A stretch of DNA of 6,597 bases, taken from contig JAMOVF010000130.1 in assembly GCA_027061625.1 (NCBI GenBank), forward strand, positions 1-6,597, written 5' to 3'. The notes under the pieces were generated by a model. It ran no database searches and had not been told where the DNA came from. It saw only the letters and a program-made list of their open reading frames with translations. Position numbers and translations under genes: made by a program. This document shows, in pieces, positions 1 through 5,299 of this stretch. Source of the stretch: Deltaproteobacteria bacterium (lineage in GTDB: Bacteria; Desulfobacterota; Dissulfuribacteria; Dissulfuribacterales; JALVPX01). How positions within the stretch are numbered: position 1 is the stretch's first letter; each line of letters starts with the position of its first letter.

Positions 1-1138
1 CGCGGAGCCCGTTGCCCTGATTAGTAATAACAGTGAAAGAGAATCTTTTGCCTTGATTATTTTCAAGCCAGCCGTCTCCATCCCGGTCAGTCCATCCCGC
101 TTCGGCTAAAAGGGCCTTGGCTTGTTCTGGATTGTAGGGATAGCGTTTTACGTTTGGGTTGTAGAACCAGGCATCAGGCTTGTAGGGGCCGGTGGCTGGC
201 ACGCCGTATCCTAAAAGCACGCCGCGTATTATTTCCTCTTTGTCTATGGCATAGGATATGGCCTGGCGTATGCGTTTGTCTTTAAAAAGAGGCAAACGGA
301 GGTTATAGCCTAAATAGGTATAGGAAAAAGATAAGTATTTGTATTTATTGAAATTGCGTTTAAAAAATGGCGTATTGGTCTGCCTGTCATACTGGATGGG
401 TGAAAGGCCCATCCAGTCAAGGCCTCCAGACTTAAGTTCCAGGAACATGGTTGCAGGGTCAGGAATTATCCGCATAATATAGCCGTCAAGGTATGGACGG
501 CCATCAAAGTAGTTCGGGTTTGCAATTAGCTCGATCCTGTCTTGGGTAACCCATTTTTTCAACTTGAAGGGGCCAAGGCCTAAGGGTTTCCTTCCAAAGG
601 AGGACTTTGTTATATCCTGTCCTTCCAGTAAGTGCTTAGGCAGCACAACCAAGTTTCCCCAAGAGCTTAGTGCCGGTGCAAAGGGCTCTTTGTAGGTAAC
701 TATAAAGGTATAGGGATCGGGGGCCTCAGCACTTTTGACCTCAAGAAAGTCGCCTGCATAGGCAGTAGGAGTTTTGGGATTTGTGATGAGTTTGAAGCCA
801 AATAGCACATCTTGGGAGGTAAAAGGAGTGCCATCTTCCCAGGTTACCCCCTTTCTAAGATGAAATGTTATCACCTTGCCATCATTAGATATCTCCCAAG
901 ATTCTGCAAGATCGCCTACCAGATTAAGATCTTTGTCATATTTGACCAAGCCGTTGAAGATGAGCCCTGCAATTTGATGAGAGGTAGCATCGGAGGCCAG
1001 CATGGGAATGAGGACAGAGGCATCTCCAATGCTGCCCACAATAATCATGTCTCCATATTCGGGTGTTTCATCTGCGGACACTGCCAATGGATGGAGCGTA
1101 CAGAGAAGCAGTAATAAAAAACTAGTTAAAATGTTCAT
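1..1138 (-). CDS. Periplasmic peptide-type ABC transporter solute-binding protein (SBP_bac_5 family), C-terminus cut by window edge
   Basis: This is an open frame of 379 codons, read by translating the complement from ATG at 1138-1136 to the left edge without a stop. It matches the DppA/OppA-like extracellular solute-binding family, which delivers oligopeptides or similar ligands to an ABC permease. Residues 1-22 look like a signal peptide: a run of Leu, then LAVSA followed by DE. The n-region has no Lys or Arg, which is unusual, and Cys13 lacks a lipobox. Family signatures visible are LAESWEISNDGK (77-88), VTWEDGTPFTSQDV (98-111), GLGPFKLKKW (187-196), DKRIRQAISYAIDKEEI (287-303), YPYNPEQAKALLAEAGW (333-349) and the acidic loop DRDGDGW (351-357). 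Full members are roughly 500-600 residues, so about a third is missing. The ATG lies 3 nt after the stop of the upstream PHP gene, which suggests translational coupling; no strong Shine-Dalgarno is seen. The ligand cannot be assigned. Confidence 0.9.
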   Translation of the reverse strand, partial: MNILTSFLLLLLCTLHPLAVSADETPEYGDMIIVGSIGDASVLIPMLASDATSHQIAGLIFNGLVKYDKDLNLVGDLAESWEISNDGKVITFHLRKGVTWEDGTPFTSQDVLFGFKLITNPKTPTAYAGDFLEVKSAEAPDPYTFIVTYKEPFAPALSSWGNLVVLPKHLLEGQDITKSSFGRKPLGLGPFKLKKWVTQDRIELIANPNYFDGRPYLDGYIMRIIPDPATMFLELKSGGLDWMGLSPIQYDRQTNTPFFKRNFNKYKYLSFSYTYLGYNLRLPLFKDKRIRQAISYAIDKEEIIRGVLLGYGVPATGPYKPDAWFYNPNVKRYPYNPEQAKALLAEAGWTDRDGDGWLENNQGKRFSFTVITNQGNGLR

Positions 1139-1141
1139 CAA

Positions 1142-2005
1142 TCAGCCAAAAAGTTGAGCCTTGCGTTTCTTCAACTCCTGAACACACTTTTCTGGAACTC
1201 GCAAATTGCCTTTTCCTACTCCCAATTTGATATAGGGCTTTGCCTTTCCGTGATAATCACTGCCGCCTGTGGCAACAAGATCATATTTTTCAGCAAGGGC
1301 AAGGCAGATTTTTGTTATTTCATCGCTGTGTTCACTGTAGTAGCACTCGATGCCGTCTAGGCCTTGTTCAATCCATTGGGATATAAAACCATCGAGCTCA
1401 GAAGGAGAGGTGAATTTCAGTGATATGGGGTGGGCAAGAACGGCCACACCTCCTGCTTTATGGATTACCTCAAAGGCATCTTGTGGAATTAATATGGATT
1501 TGGGCACATAGGCAGCCGCCCCTTTTTTGAGGAATTTTTCAAAGGCGTCTGAAACAGATTTTACATAGCCATGATTAACTAATGCGCGGGCTATGTGAGG
1601 CCTTCCAATCTGACCGCCCTGGGCCATTTCTTTGAGTTCCATTTCCGAGATATGGATTCCCTGTTCATCCAGTTTTTTGAGTATCTTGGGGTTGCGCTCA
1701 GCCCTTGCATTTTGCACTTTTTTGATGACTTTAAGCAGGTCTGGGTTTTGGGTATCTATGAGGTAGCCCAAGACATGCATATTGCCTTTGGGGGCAATTA
1801 CGCTAAATTCAATCCCAGGCAACACCTCTATTGGGAAGTCGTTTGCAGCTTCAAGTCCCTCTTCAACACCTTCCACTGTGTCATGATCAGTTATAGCTAC
1901 AGCTGAAAGCTGTGCGAAAGCTGCTTTTTTTACTAAATCGGTGGGTGTGTCTGATCCGTCTGAAGCAATTGTGTGGGTGTGCAAATCACAACATTTATTG
2001 TCCAT
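1142..2005 (-). CDS. PHP-domain metal-dependent phosphoesterase (YciV/RNase AM, 3',5'-nucleoside bisphosphate phosphatase type)
   Basis: The 287-residue protein belongs to the PHP superfamily of the short YciV (Rnm/RNase AM, formerly TrpH) type. Characterised members hydrolyse 3',5'-nucleoside bisphosphates such as pAp, or trim RNA 5' ends. Metal-ligand motifs are all present: DLHTHTIASDG (7-17; H9, H11, D16), AITDHDT (37-43; D40, H41), PGIEFS (63-68; E66), HVLGY (77-81; H77), GRPHIARALV (134-143; H137), VLAHP (189-193; H192) and GGSDYHG (247-253; D250, H252). Length and motif order fit E. coli YciV over the full length, with no truncation. The ATG is preceded by AAGGA at a 5-nt spacing. It is the first gene of a minus-strand pair with the ABC solute-binding protein and diverges from dsrA. 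Disposal of pAp, a by-product of sulfonucleotide metabolism, would give a loose sulfur link, but that is inference; the family is widespread and general housekeeping is equally likely. Confidence 0.9.
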   Translation of the reverse strand: MDNKCCDLHTHTIASDGSDTPTDLVKKAAFAQLSAVAITDHDTVEGVEEGLEAANDFPIEVLPGIEFSVIAPKGNMHVLGYLIDTQNPDLLKVIKKVQNARAERNPKILKKLDEQGIHISEMELKEMAQGGQIGRPHIARALVNHGYVKSVSDAFEKFLKKGAAAYVPKSILIPQDAFEVIHKAGGVAVLAHPISLKFTSPSELDGFISQWIEQGLDGIECYYSEHSDEITKICLALAEKYDLVATGGSDYHGKAKPYIKLGVGKGNLRVPEKCVQELKKRKAQLFG

Positions 2006-2065
2006 AATTGTCCTTTTCTTTTTTATTCCTAAAAGCTTTTTGGTTTAGAAGAAGTGCACTACAAT

Positions 2066-2075
2066 AATACGTATT
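2066..2075. promoter_or_regulatory. Perfect 10-bp palindrome AATACGTATT, overlapping a possible -10 box of the PHP gene
   Basis: AATACGTATT is self-complementary over all ten positions. On the minus strand it overlaps TATTAT (2069-2064), which could be the -10 box of the PHP gene about 60 nt upstream of its start codon, although no good -35 box is visible at 16-18 nt. The combination would suit a repressor site, but a 10-bp AT-rich palindrome can arise by chance. Confidence 0.25.
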
Positions 2076-2124
2076 GAAAAAGGAGTAAAATATTTGTTGT
2101 CTTTGTTGGAAATATGTTTTGAAA

Positions 2125-2138
2125 TGAATCTGGATTCA
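2125..2138. promoter_or_regulatory. Inverted repeat TGAATC-TG-GATTCA, candidate upstream operator
   Basis: Two perfect 6-bp arms are separated by 2 nt, and the symmetry stops at both outer ends. It lies about 135 nt upstream of the dsrA -35 box and about 120 nt upstream of the PHP start codon, so it could serve either gene. I do not recognise the consensus of a specific regulator. Confidence 0.25.
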
Positions 2139-2273
2139 ATAACTATGGATTGTGAAAAAAAGATCATTTGTGTCAATGGTTTTTAACTTACTGAAAATAT
2201 AATATAAAAATCCTGTTTGTTTTGGGGTCTAACAACTATGTGAAAAAAGTTGAAAATAAATAGGAAAACGGGC

Positions 2274-2303
2274 TTGACAAAAAAGCTATACAAAGATTAT
2301 AAA
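2274..2303 (+). promoter_or_regulatory. Sigma70-type promoter of the dsrABD unit
   Basis: A perfect -35 hexamer TTGACA (2274-2279) is followed after 18 nt by TATAAA (2298-2303), a 5-of-6 match to the -10 consensus. Transcription would start near 2309-2311, giving a leader of about 120 nt before the dsrA ATG. It is the best promoter-like pair I found in the intergenic region. The predicted start falls inside the inverted repeat at 2306-2321, which suggests direct control at this promoter. Confidence 0.7.
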
Positions 2304-2305
2304 AG

Positions 2306-2321
2306 TTTTCACCTGTGAAAA
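2306..2321. promoter_or_regulatory. Inverted repeat TTTTCAC-CT-GTGAAAA over the predicted dsrA start point, candidate operator
   Basis: Two perfect 7-bp arms with a 2-nt spacer sit directly downstream of the -10 box, centred near +4. A protein bound here would block initiation, so a repressor role is the natural inference. The half-sites contain GTGAA as in CRP/FNR and Rex boxes, but the arms face the opposite way (TTCAC first, GTGAA second), so it is not a standard site of either family. As RNA it could form only a very tight hairpin. Confidence 0.45.
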
Positions 2322-2340
2322 AGACGTTTATTATGTACCG

Positions 2341-2354
2341 AATGAGCGTTCATT
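2341..2354. promoter_or_regulatory. Inverted repeat AATGAGCGTTCATT in the dsrA leader, TetR-type operator-like
   Basis: The dyad is centred on CG at 2347-2348. Six of seven base pairs are symmetric, with only the G2346/T2349 pair broken. A 14-bp palindrome with a central CG and AATGA/TCATT arms resembles operators bound by TetR-family repressors; that family assignment is inference. It lies at about +32 to +45 from the predicted start, where a bound repressor could act as a roadblock. Confidence 0.35.
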
Positions 2355-2413
2355 TAGTTTATTCAAGGCCGGGAGAAAACCGGGTCTTCTGAAAAAAACG
2401 GAAAAATACCATT

Positions 2414-2420
2414 AAGGAGG
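2414..2420 (+). promoter_or_regulatory. Ribosome binding site of dsrA
   Basis: AAGGAGG lies 9 nt before the ATG at 2430. It is a near-consensus Shine-Dalgarno and fixes the dsrA start. Confidence 0.85.
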
Positions 2421-2429
2421 TATAACTCT

Positions 2430-3716
2430 ATGGCTGATGTCAAGAAGCATGACACTCCGATGGTCGATGACCTGAAGAGTGGGCCGTGGCCAAGTTTTGC
2501 GGACGACATTGAACAAATGGGGTTGAAGGGGAAGCAGGAGTGCCTGGATCTCCTCGGTCAACTCGAGCTGTCTTTTAAACACAAGGAAACCCATTGGAAG
2601 CATGGCGGTATTGTAGGTGTTTTCGGTTATGGTGGTGGTGTTATTGGAAGGTATTCAGATGTGCCAGACCAGTTTCCAAGCATAGCGCACTTTCATACAG
2701 TGCGTGTCAATCAGCCTGCCAGTAAGTTTTATACAAGTAAATATCTGCGCAAGCTGTGCGACATCTGGGATCATCGTGGAAGCGGTATGACAAACTTCCA
2801 TGGGTCTACTGGTGACATGGTTCTGCTGGGCACTAAGACTGACCAGCTGGAGCCTATTTTCTATGACCTTACACATCAGCTTGGTTCAGACCTGGGCGGT
2901 TCCGGATCAAACCTGCGTACTCCCTCATGCTGTATAGGTAAGGCAAGATGTGAATGGTCTTGTATTGACACCCAGGATATCTGCTATGACTTGACTCAGA
3001 CTTTCCAGGATGAGCTTCATAGGCCTGCTTTTCCGTACAAATTCAAATTCAAGGTTTCTGGTTGCCCCAATGACTGTGTTGCAGCTATTGCAAGGTCAGA
3101 CTGTTCTATAATTGGAACATGGCGTGACGATATCCGTATAGATCAGGAAGCCGTTAAGGCATATGTCGGCGGTGAATTGAAACCTAATGCTGGTTCTCAC
3201 AGCGATCGTGACTGGGGCGCTTTTGATATCCAGAAAGAAGTCATTGACCTTTGTCCAACAAATTGCATGTGGATGGAAGGTGATGAGCTGAAGATAGACA
3301 ATCGTGAGTGCACACGCTGTATGCACTGTATTAACGTTATGCCAGAGGCCTTGCGTCCAGGTGTAGATACTGGTGCAACCATTCTGGTGGGAGCCAAGGC
3401 TCCAATCCTGGATGGCGCTCAACTTTCCACCTTGGCTATTCCATTTATCAAAATGGAGCCTCCCTATGATGACTTTAAAGATTTCGTAGATGAGATCTGG
3501 ATGTGGTGGATGGAAGAAGGTAAAAACCGTGAGCGTTTTGGTGAGCTCATTCAGCGTCAAAGCCTGCAGGAGTTCATCAGGCGCGCTAAACTGAAACCCA
3601 TTCCACAGATGGTTAAAGAACCCAGGTCAAATCCCTATGTCTTCTGGTCTGAAGACGAGGTTGAAGGCGGCTGGGAGCGCGATGTTAAAGCATTCCGTGC
3701 ACGTCACGCTGCCTAA
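2430..3716 (+). CDS. dsrA: Dissimilatory sulfite reductase, alpha subunit
   Basis: DsrA pairs with DsrB in the cytoplasmic alpha2beta2 enzyme that reduces sulfite, with DsrC as the sulfur-carrying co-substrate, in the last step of sulfate respiration. The 428 residues compare with about 437 in Desulfovibrio vulgaris. N-terminal hallmarks are THWKHGGIVGVFGYGGGVIG (54-73) and HFHTVRV (87-93). The sirohaem-linked [4Fe-4S] cluster cysteines are C168 and C174 (CIGKARC) and C212 and C216 (CPNDC). The inserted ferredoxin domain has C275 plus C294, C297 and C300 (CTRCMHC). All keep the spacing of the D. vulgaris ligands with a constant offset of 9. The C-terminal stretch NPYVFW (401-406) followed by GGWERDV (413-419) is also typical. 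It is the first gene of dsrABD, with a strong promoter upstream and dsrB 33 nt downstream. No residues appear to be missing and there is no frameshift. The sequence points to Desulfobacterota. Confidence 0.98.
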   Translation: MADVKKHDTPMVDDLKSGPWPSFADDIEQMGLKGKQECLDLLGQLELSFKHKETHWKHGGIVGVFGYGGGVIGRYSDVPDQFPSIAHFHTVRVNQPASKFYTSKYLRKLCDIWDHRGSGMTNFHGSTGDMVLLGTKTDQLEPIFYDLTHQLGSDLGGSGSNLRTPSCCIGKARCEWSCIDTQDICYDLTQTFQDELHRPAFPYKFKFKVSGCPNDCVAAIARSDCSIIGTWRDDIRIDQEAVKAYVGGELKPNAGSHSDRDWGAFDIQKEVIDLCPTNCMWMEGDELKIDNRECTRCMHCINVMPEALRPGVDTGATILVGAKAPILDGAQLSTLAIPFIKMEPPYDDFKDFVDEIWMWWMEEGKNRERFGELIQRQSLQEFIRRAKLKPIPQMVKEPRSNPYVFWSEDEVEGGWERDVKAFRARHAA

Positions 3717-3733
3717 ATTGAACCTAAAGCATT

Positions 3734-3742
3734 AGGAGGTGA
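3734..3742 (+). promoter_or_regulatory. Ribosome binding site of dsrB
   Basis: AGGAGGTGA lies 7 nt before the ATG at 3750. It is a full-length match to the anti-Shine-Dalgarno, suggesting that dsrB is translated efficiently on its own initiation rather than by coupling to dsrA. Confidence 0.85.
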
Positions 3743-3749
3743 GAATATA

Positions 3750-4964
3750 ATGAGCATAGATAATACCAACTTGTCTGAGTTGTTAGATAAGCCTTATGAT
3801 CCAGAACTGGCTGAAAAGCTGTACAACCCTAAAAAGCCTATGGAGAACCGTATTACAGACATCGGTCCTCCACATTATGAACAGTTCTTTCCAGAAGTAA
3901 TCAAAAAGAATTATGGAAAATGGAAGAGCCATGAGATTGTACAGCCTGGTGTTATAAAATATACCAGTGAGACCGGCGATGAGGTTTGGGCTGTAAGATG
4001 TGGTGCTGCTCGCCTTATGACTACCGATTTGATTCGTGAAGTAGCAGAAATTGCTGATAAATTCTGCGAAGGTCATGTTAGGTGGACCACCCGTAACAAT
4101 ATAGAGTTCCATGTGACTTCAGAGGATCAGCTGAGGGCCCTTTTGGATGATCTGGCTGGGCGTAAATTCCCAGGCGGTTCCAATAAGTTCCCAGTGGGCG
4201 GCACAGGCGCTTCTGTAACAAATATTGTCCATACCCAGGGATGGGTTCACTGCCATACTCCGGCTATTGATGCATCAGGTGTAGTCAAGGCTGTTATGGA
4301 TGATCTTTATGAATATTTTGGCAGCCATAAGTTGCCTGCCCAGGTCAGGATAGCCTTGGCATGCTGCCTCAATATGTGTGGTGCTGTCCATTGTTCCGAT
4401 ATAGCCATCCTCGGAATTCACAGAAAACCACCTTTGGTTGAGGATGATCGTGTTTCCCATGTGTGTGAGATTCCTTTGGCTGTTGCAGCTTGTCCTTTGG
4501 GAGCCATTAAGCCAGCTACTGTGGAAATCAATGGTGAAAAGGTCAAGACTGTTAGGGTCAATAATGACCGTTGTATGTTCTGCGGTAACTGCTACACTAT
4601 GTGTCCAGCTATGCCTTTGGCAGATGGCGAAGGTGACGGTATCGCAATTTTGGTTGGAGGTAAAATTTCCAACAGGGTTAGCGCACCCAAGTTCTCCAAG
4701 CTGGTTATTCCTTATATTCCCAATGAGCCACCAAGATGGCCCAGCACTGTAAAGGCCATCAGAAATATTCTGGAAGTTTATTCAGCTGATGCTAATAAAT
4801 ATGAGCGTTTGGGTGAATGGGCAGAAAGGATTGGCTGGGAGCGCTTCTTTGAAAAATGTGATATACCATTTACTGACAAATCTATTGATGATTACAGGTT
4901 GGCATATGATACTTATCATACAACCACTCAGTTCAAATGGTCTGTTCACACTGACAACCTCTAA
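3750..4964 (+). CDS. dsrB: Dissimilatory sulfite reductase, beta subunit
   Basis: DsrB carries the catalytically active sirohaem of DsrAB in characterised enzymes. The protein has 404 residues, against about 381 in Desulfovibrio vulgaris; the extra length is at the N-terminus, before GPPHYEQFFPEV (39-50). Sirohaem-[4Fe-4S] ligands are C168 (GWVHCHTP) and C205, C206 and C210 (ACCLNMC), in the D. vulgaris spacing with a constant offset of 17. The ferredoxin domain has C248 (AACP) with C275, C278 and C281 (CMFCGNC). The stretch WTTRNNIEFHV (112-122) and the sirohaem-contacting FPVGGTGASVTNIVHTQGW (147-165) are conserved. The C-terminus, ending FKWSVHTDNL, is typical of the family. It lies 33 nt after dsrA and 21 nt before dsrD, clearly one transcription unit. 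All key residues are present. Confidence 0.98.
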   Translation: MSIDNTNLSELLDKPYDPELAEKLYNPKKPMENRITDIGPPHYEQFFPEVIKKNYGKWKSHEIVQPGVIKYTSETGDEVWAVRCGAARLMTTDLIREVAEIADKFCEGHVRWTTRNNIEFHVTSEDQLRALLDDLAGRKFPGGSNKFPVGGTGASVTNIVHTQGWVHCHTPAIDASGVVKAVMDDLYEYFGSHKLPAQVRIALACCLNMCGAVHCSDIAILGIHRKPPLVEDDRVSHVCEIPLAVAACPLGAIKPATVEINGEKVKTVRVNNDRCMFCGNCYTMCPAMPLADGEGDGIAILVGGKISNRVSAPKFSKLVIPYIPNEPPRWPSTVKAIRNILEVYSADANKYERLGEWAERIGWERFFEKCDIPFTDKSIDDYRLAYDTYHTTTQFKWSVHTDNL

Positions 4965-4968
4965 AAGA

Positions 4969-4976
4969 GGGGGAGG
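4969..4976 (+). promoter_or_regulatory. Ribosome binding site of dsrD
   Basis: GGGGGAGG begins 5 nt after the dsrB stop and lies 9 nt before the ATG at 4986. It supports this start for dsrD. Confidence 0.75.
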
Positions 4977-4985
4977 CAAAGAAAA

Positions 4986-5234
4986 ATGGCAGTTGATAGA
5001 GAAGAATTGAAACAAAAAATCCTGGAATTTGCCACAAAGAAGTCCAAGCATAAATCAAAGATGTATATTAAGGACTTGTATAAGGCAATGCCAGAGGCAA
5101 AGCCACGGGAAGTAAAAAATGCGGCCAACGAGTTGGTGCGCGAGGGCAAACTTGAGTTTTTCTCCTCAGGAAGCACAACAATGTATGGTGTTCCTGGAAT
5201 GGGGAAAGGCTTAGAAGAGGCCTTCGAAGACTAA
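4986..5234 (+). CDS. dsrD: DsrD, small winged-helix activator of dissimilatory sulfite reductase
   Basis: The 82-residue protein matches DsrD (78 residues in Desulfovibrio vulgaris). DsrD has a winged-helix fold but has been shown to act as an allosteric activator of DsrAB rather than as a proven DNA-binding regulator. Visible hallmarks are a Lys-rich N-terminal helix region (KKSKHKSKMYIKDLY, 18-32), KPREVKNAANELV (39-51) and the highly conserved wing SSGSTTMYG (60-68), followed by the GMGKG segment (71-75). The tail is acidic (EEAFED). It is the last gene of the dsrABD unit, 21 nt after dsrB and about 25 nt before a terminator hairpin. Its presence marks the locus as reductive-type Dsr; sulfur oxidisers with reverse Dsr normally lack dsrD. 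No defects are seen. Confidence 0.96.
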   Translation: MAVDREELKQKILEFATKKSKHKSKMYIKDLYKAMPEAKPREVKNAANELVREGKLEFFSSGSTTMYGVPGMGKGLEEAFED

Positions 5235-5259
5235 AATACTTTAGTGCGTTTAAATTAAT

Positions 5260-5297
5260 GGGCACAGTTTTCTTAAATGGGGAGCTGTGCCCTTTTT
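5260..5297 (+). terminator. Intrinsic terminator of dsrABD
   Basis: GGGCACAG (5260-5267) pairs perfectly with CTGTGCCC (5285-5292) and is followed by TTTTTATTT. The stem can continue inward through six more pairs, several of them G-U, to a 5-nt loop at 5274-5278. It lies 25 nt after the dsrD stop and 7 nt before the end of the convergent cysteine-cluster gene. On the opposite strand the T-tract is poor, so it acts mainly for dsrABD. Confidence 0.88.
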
Positions 5298-5299
5298 AT

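Larger units (their letters stand above)
2006..2429. other. AT-rich divergent intergenic control region between the PHP gene and dsrA
   Basis: This 424-base gap contains no convincing protein gene or structured RNA. It is clearly richer in A and T than the flanking genes. It holds the dsrA promoter (2274-2303), the 5' leader and ribosome binding site of dsrA, and four short inverted repeats at 2066-2075, 2125-2138, 2306-2321 and 2341-2354. The 9-mer TGTGAAAAA occurs three times on the plus strand, at 2151-2159, 2239-2247 and 2314-2322. A perfect TATAAT at 2198-2203 has no matching -35 element at normal spacing, so I do not call it a promoter. In the leader, CCGGG occurs twice, at 2369-2373 and 2380-2384, separated by AGAAAA; it forms at most a 4-bp stem. 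Confidence 0.8.

Noticed and set aside
812..1114. 100-codon plus-strand frame
   Set aside because: It is antisense to the solute-binding protein gene, which has clear family motifs throughout this stretch, and it lacks recognisable protein features.
1142..1144. In-frame TGA between the PHP gene and the solute-binding gene as a selenocysteine or readthrough codon
   Set aside because: The PHP protein is complete at its C-terminus and the next frame begins with a signal peptide. No selenocysteine-type context or hairpin was recognised just downstream.
2150..2167. CRP/HcpR-like site starting TTGTGA with a 6-nt spacer
   Set aside because: The second half reads GATCAT instead of TCACAA, so only one half-site matches. 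It is reported only as one of the TGTGAAAAA copies.
2198..2203. Perfect TATAAT as a second dsrA promoter
   Set aside because: No sequence like TTGACA occurs 16-18 nt upstream; the nearest candidate, TGTCAA at 2171-2176, is 21 nt away.
2369..2384. CCGGG-AGAAAA-CCGGG in the dsrA leader as a riboswitch or attenuator
   Set aside because: It is a direct repeat forming only a 4-bp stem, with no T-tract and no alternative pairing large enough to suggest a riboswitch.
3096..3560. 154-codon minus-strand frame inside dsrA
   Set aside because: It lies opposite well-conserved DsrA sequence, including the ferredoxin domain, and its translation resembles no family. It is a shadow.
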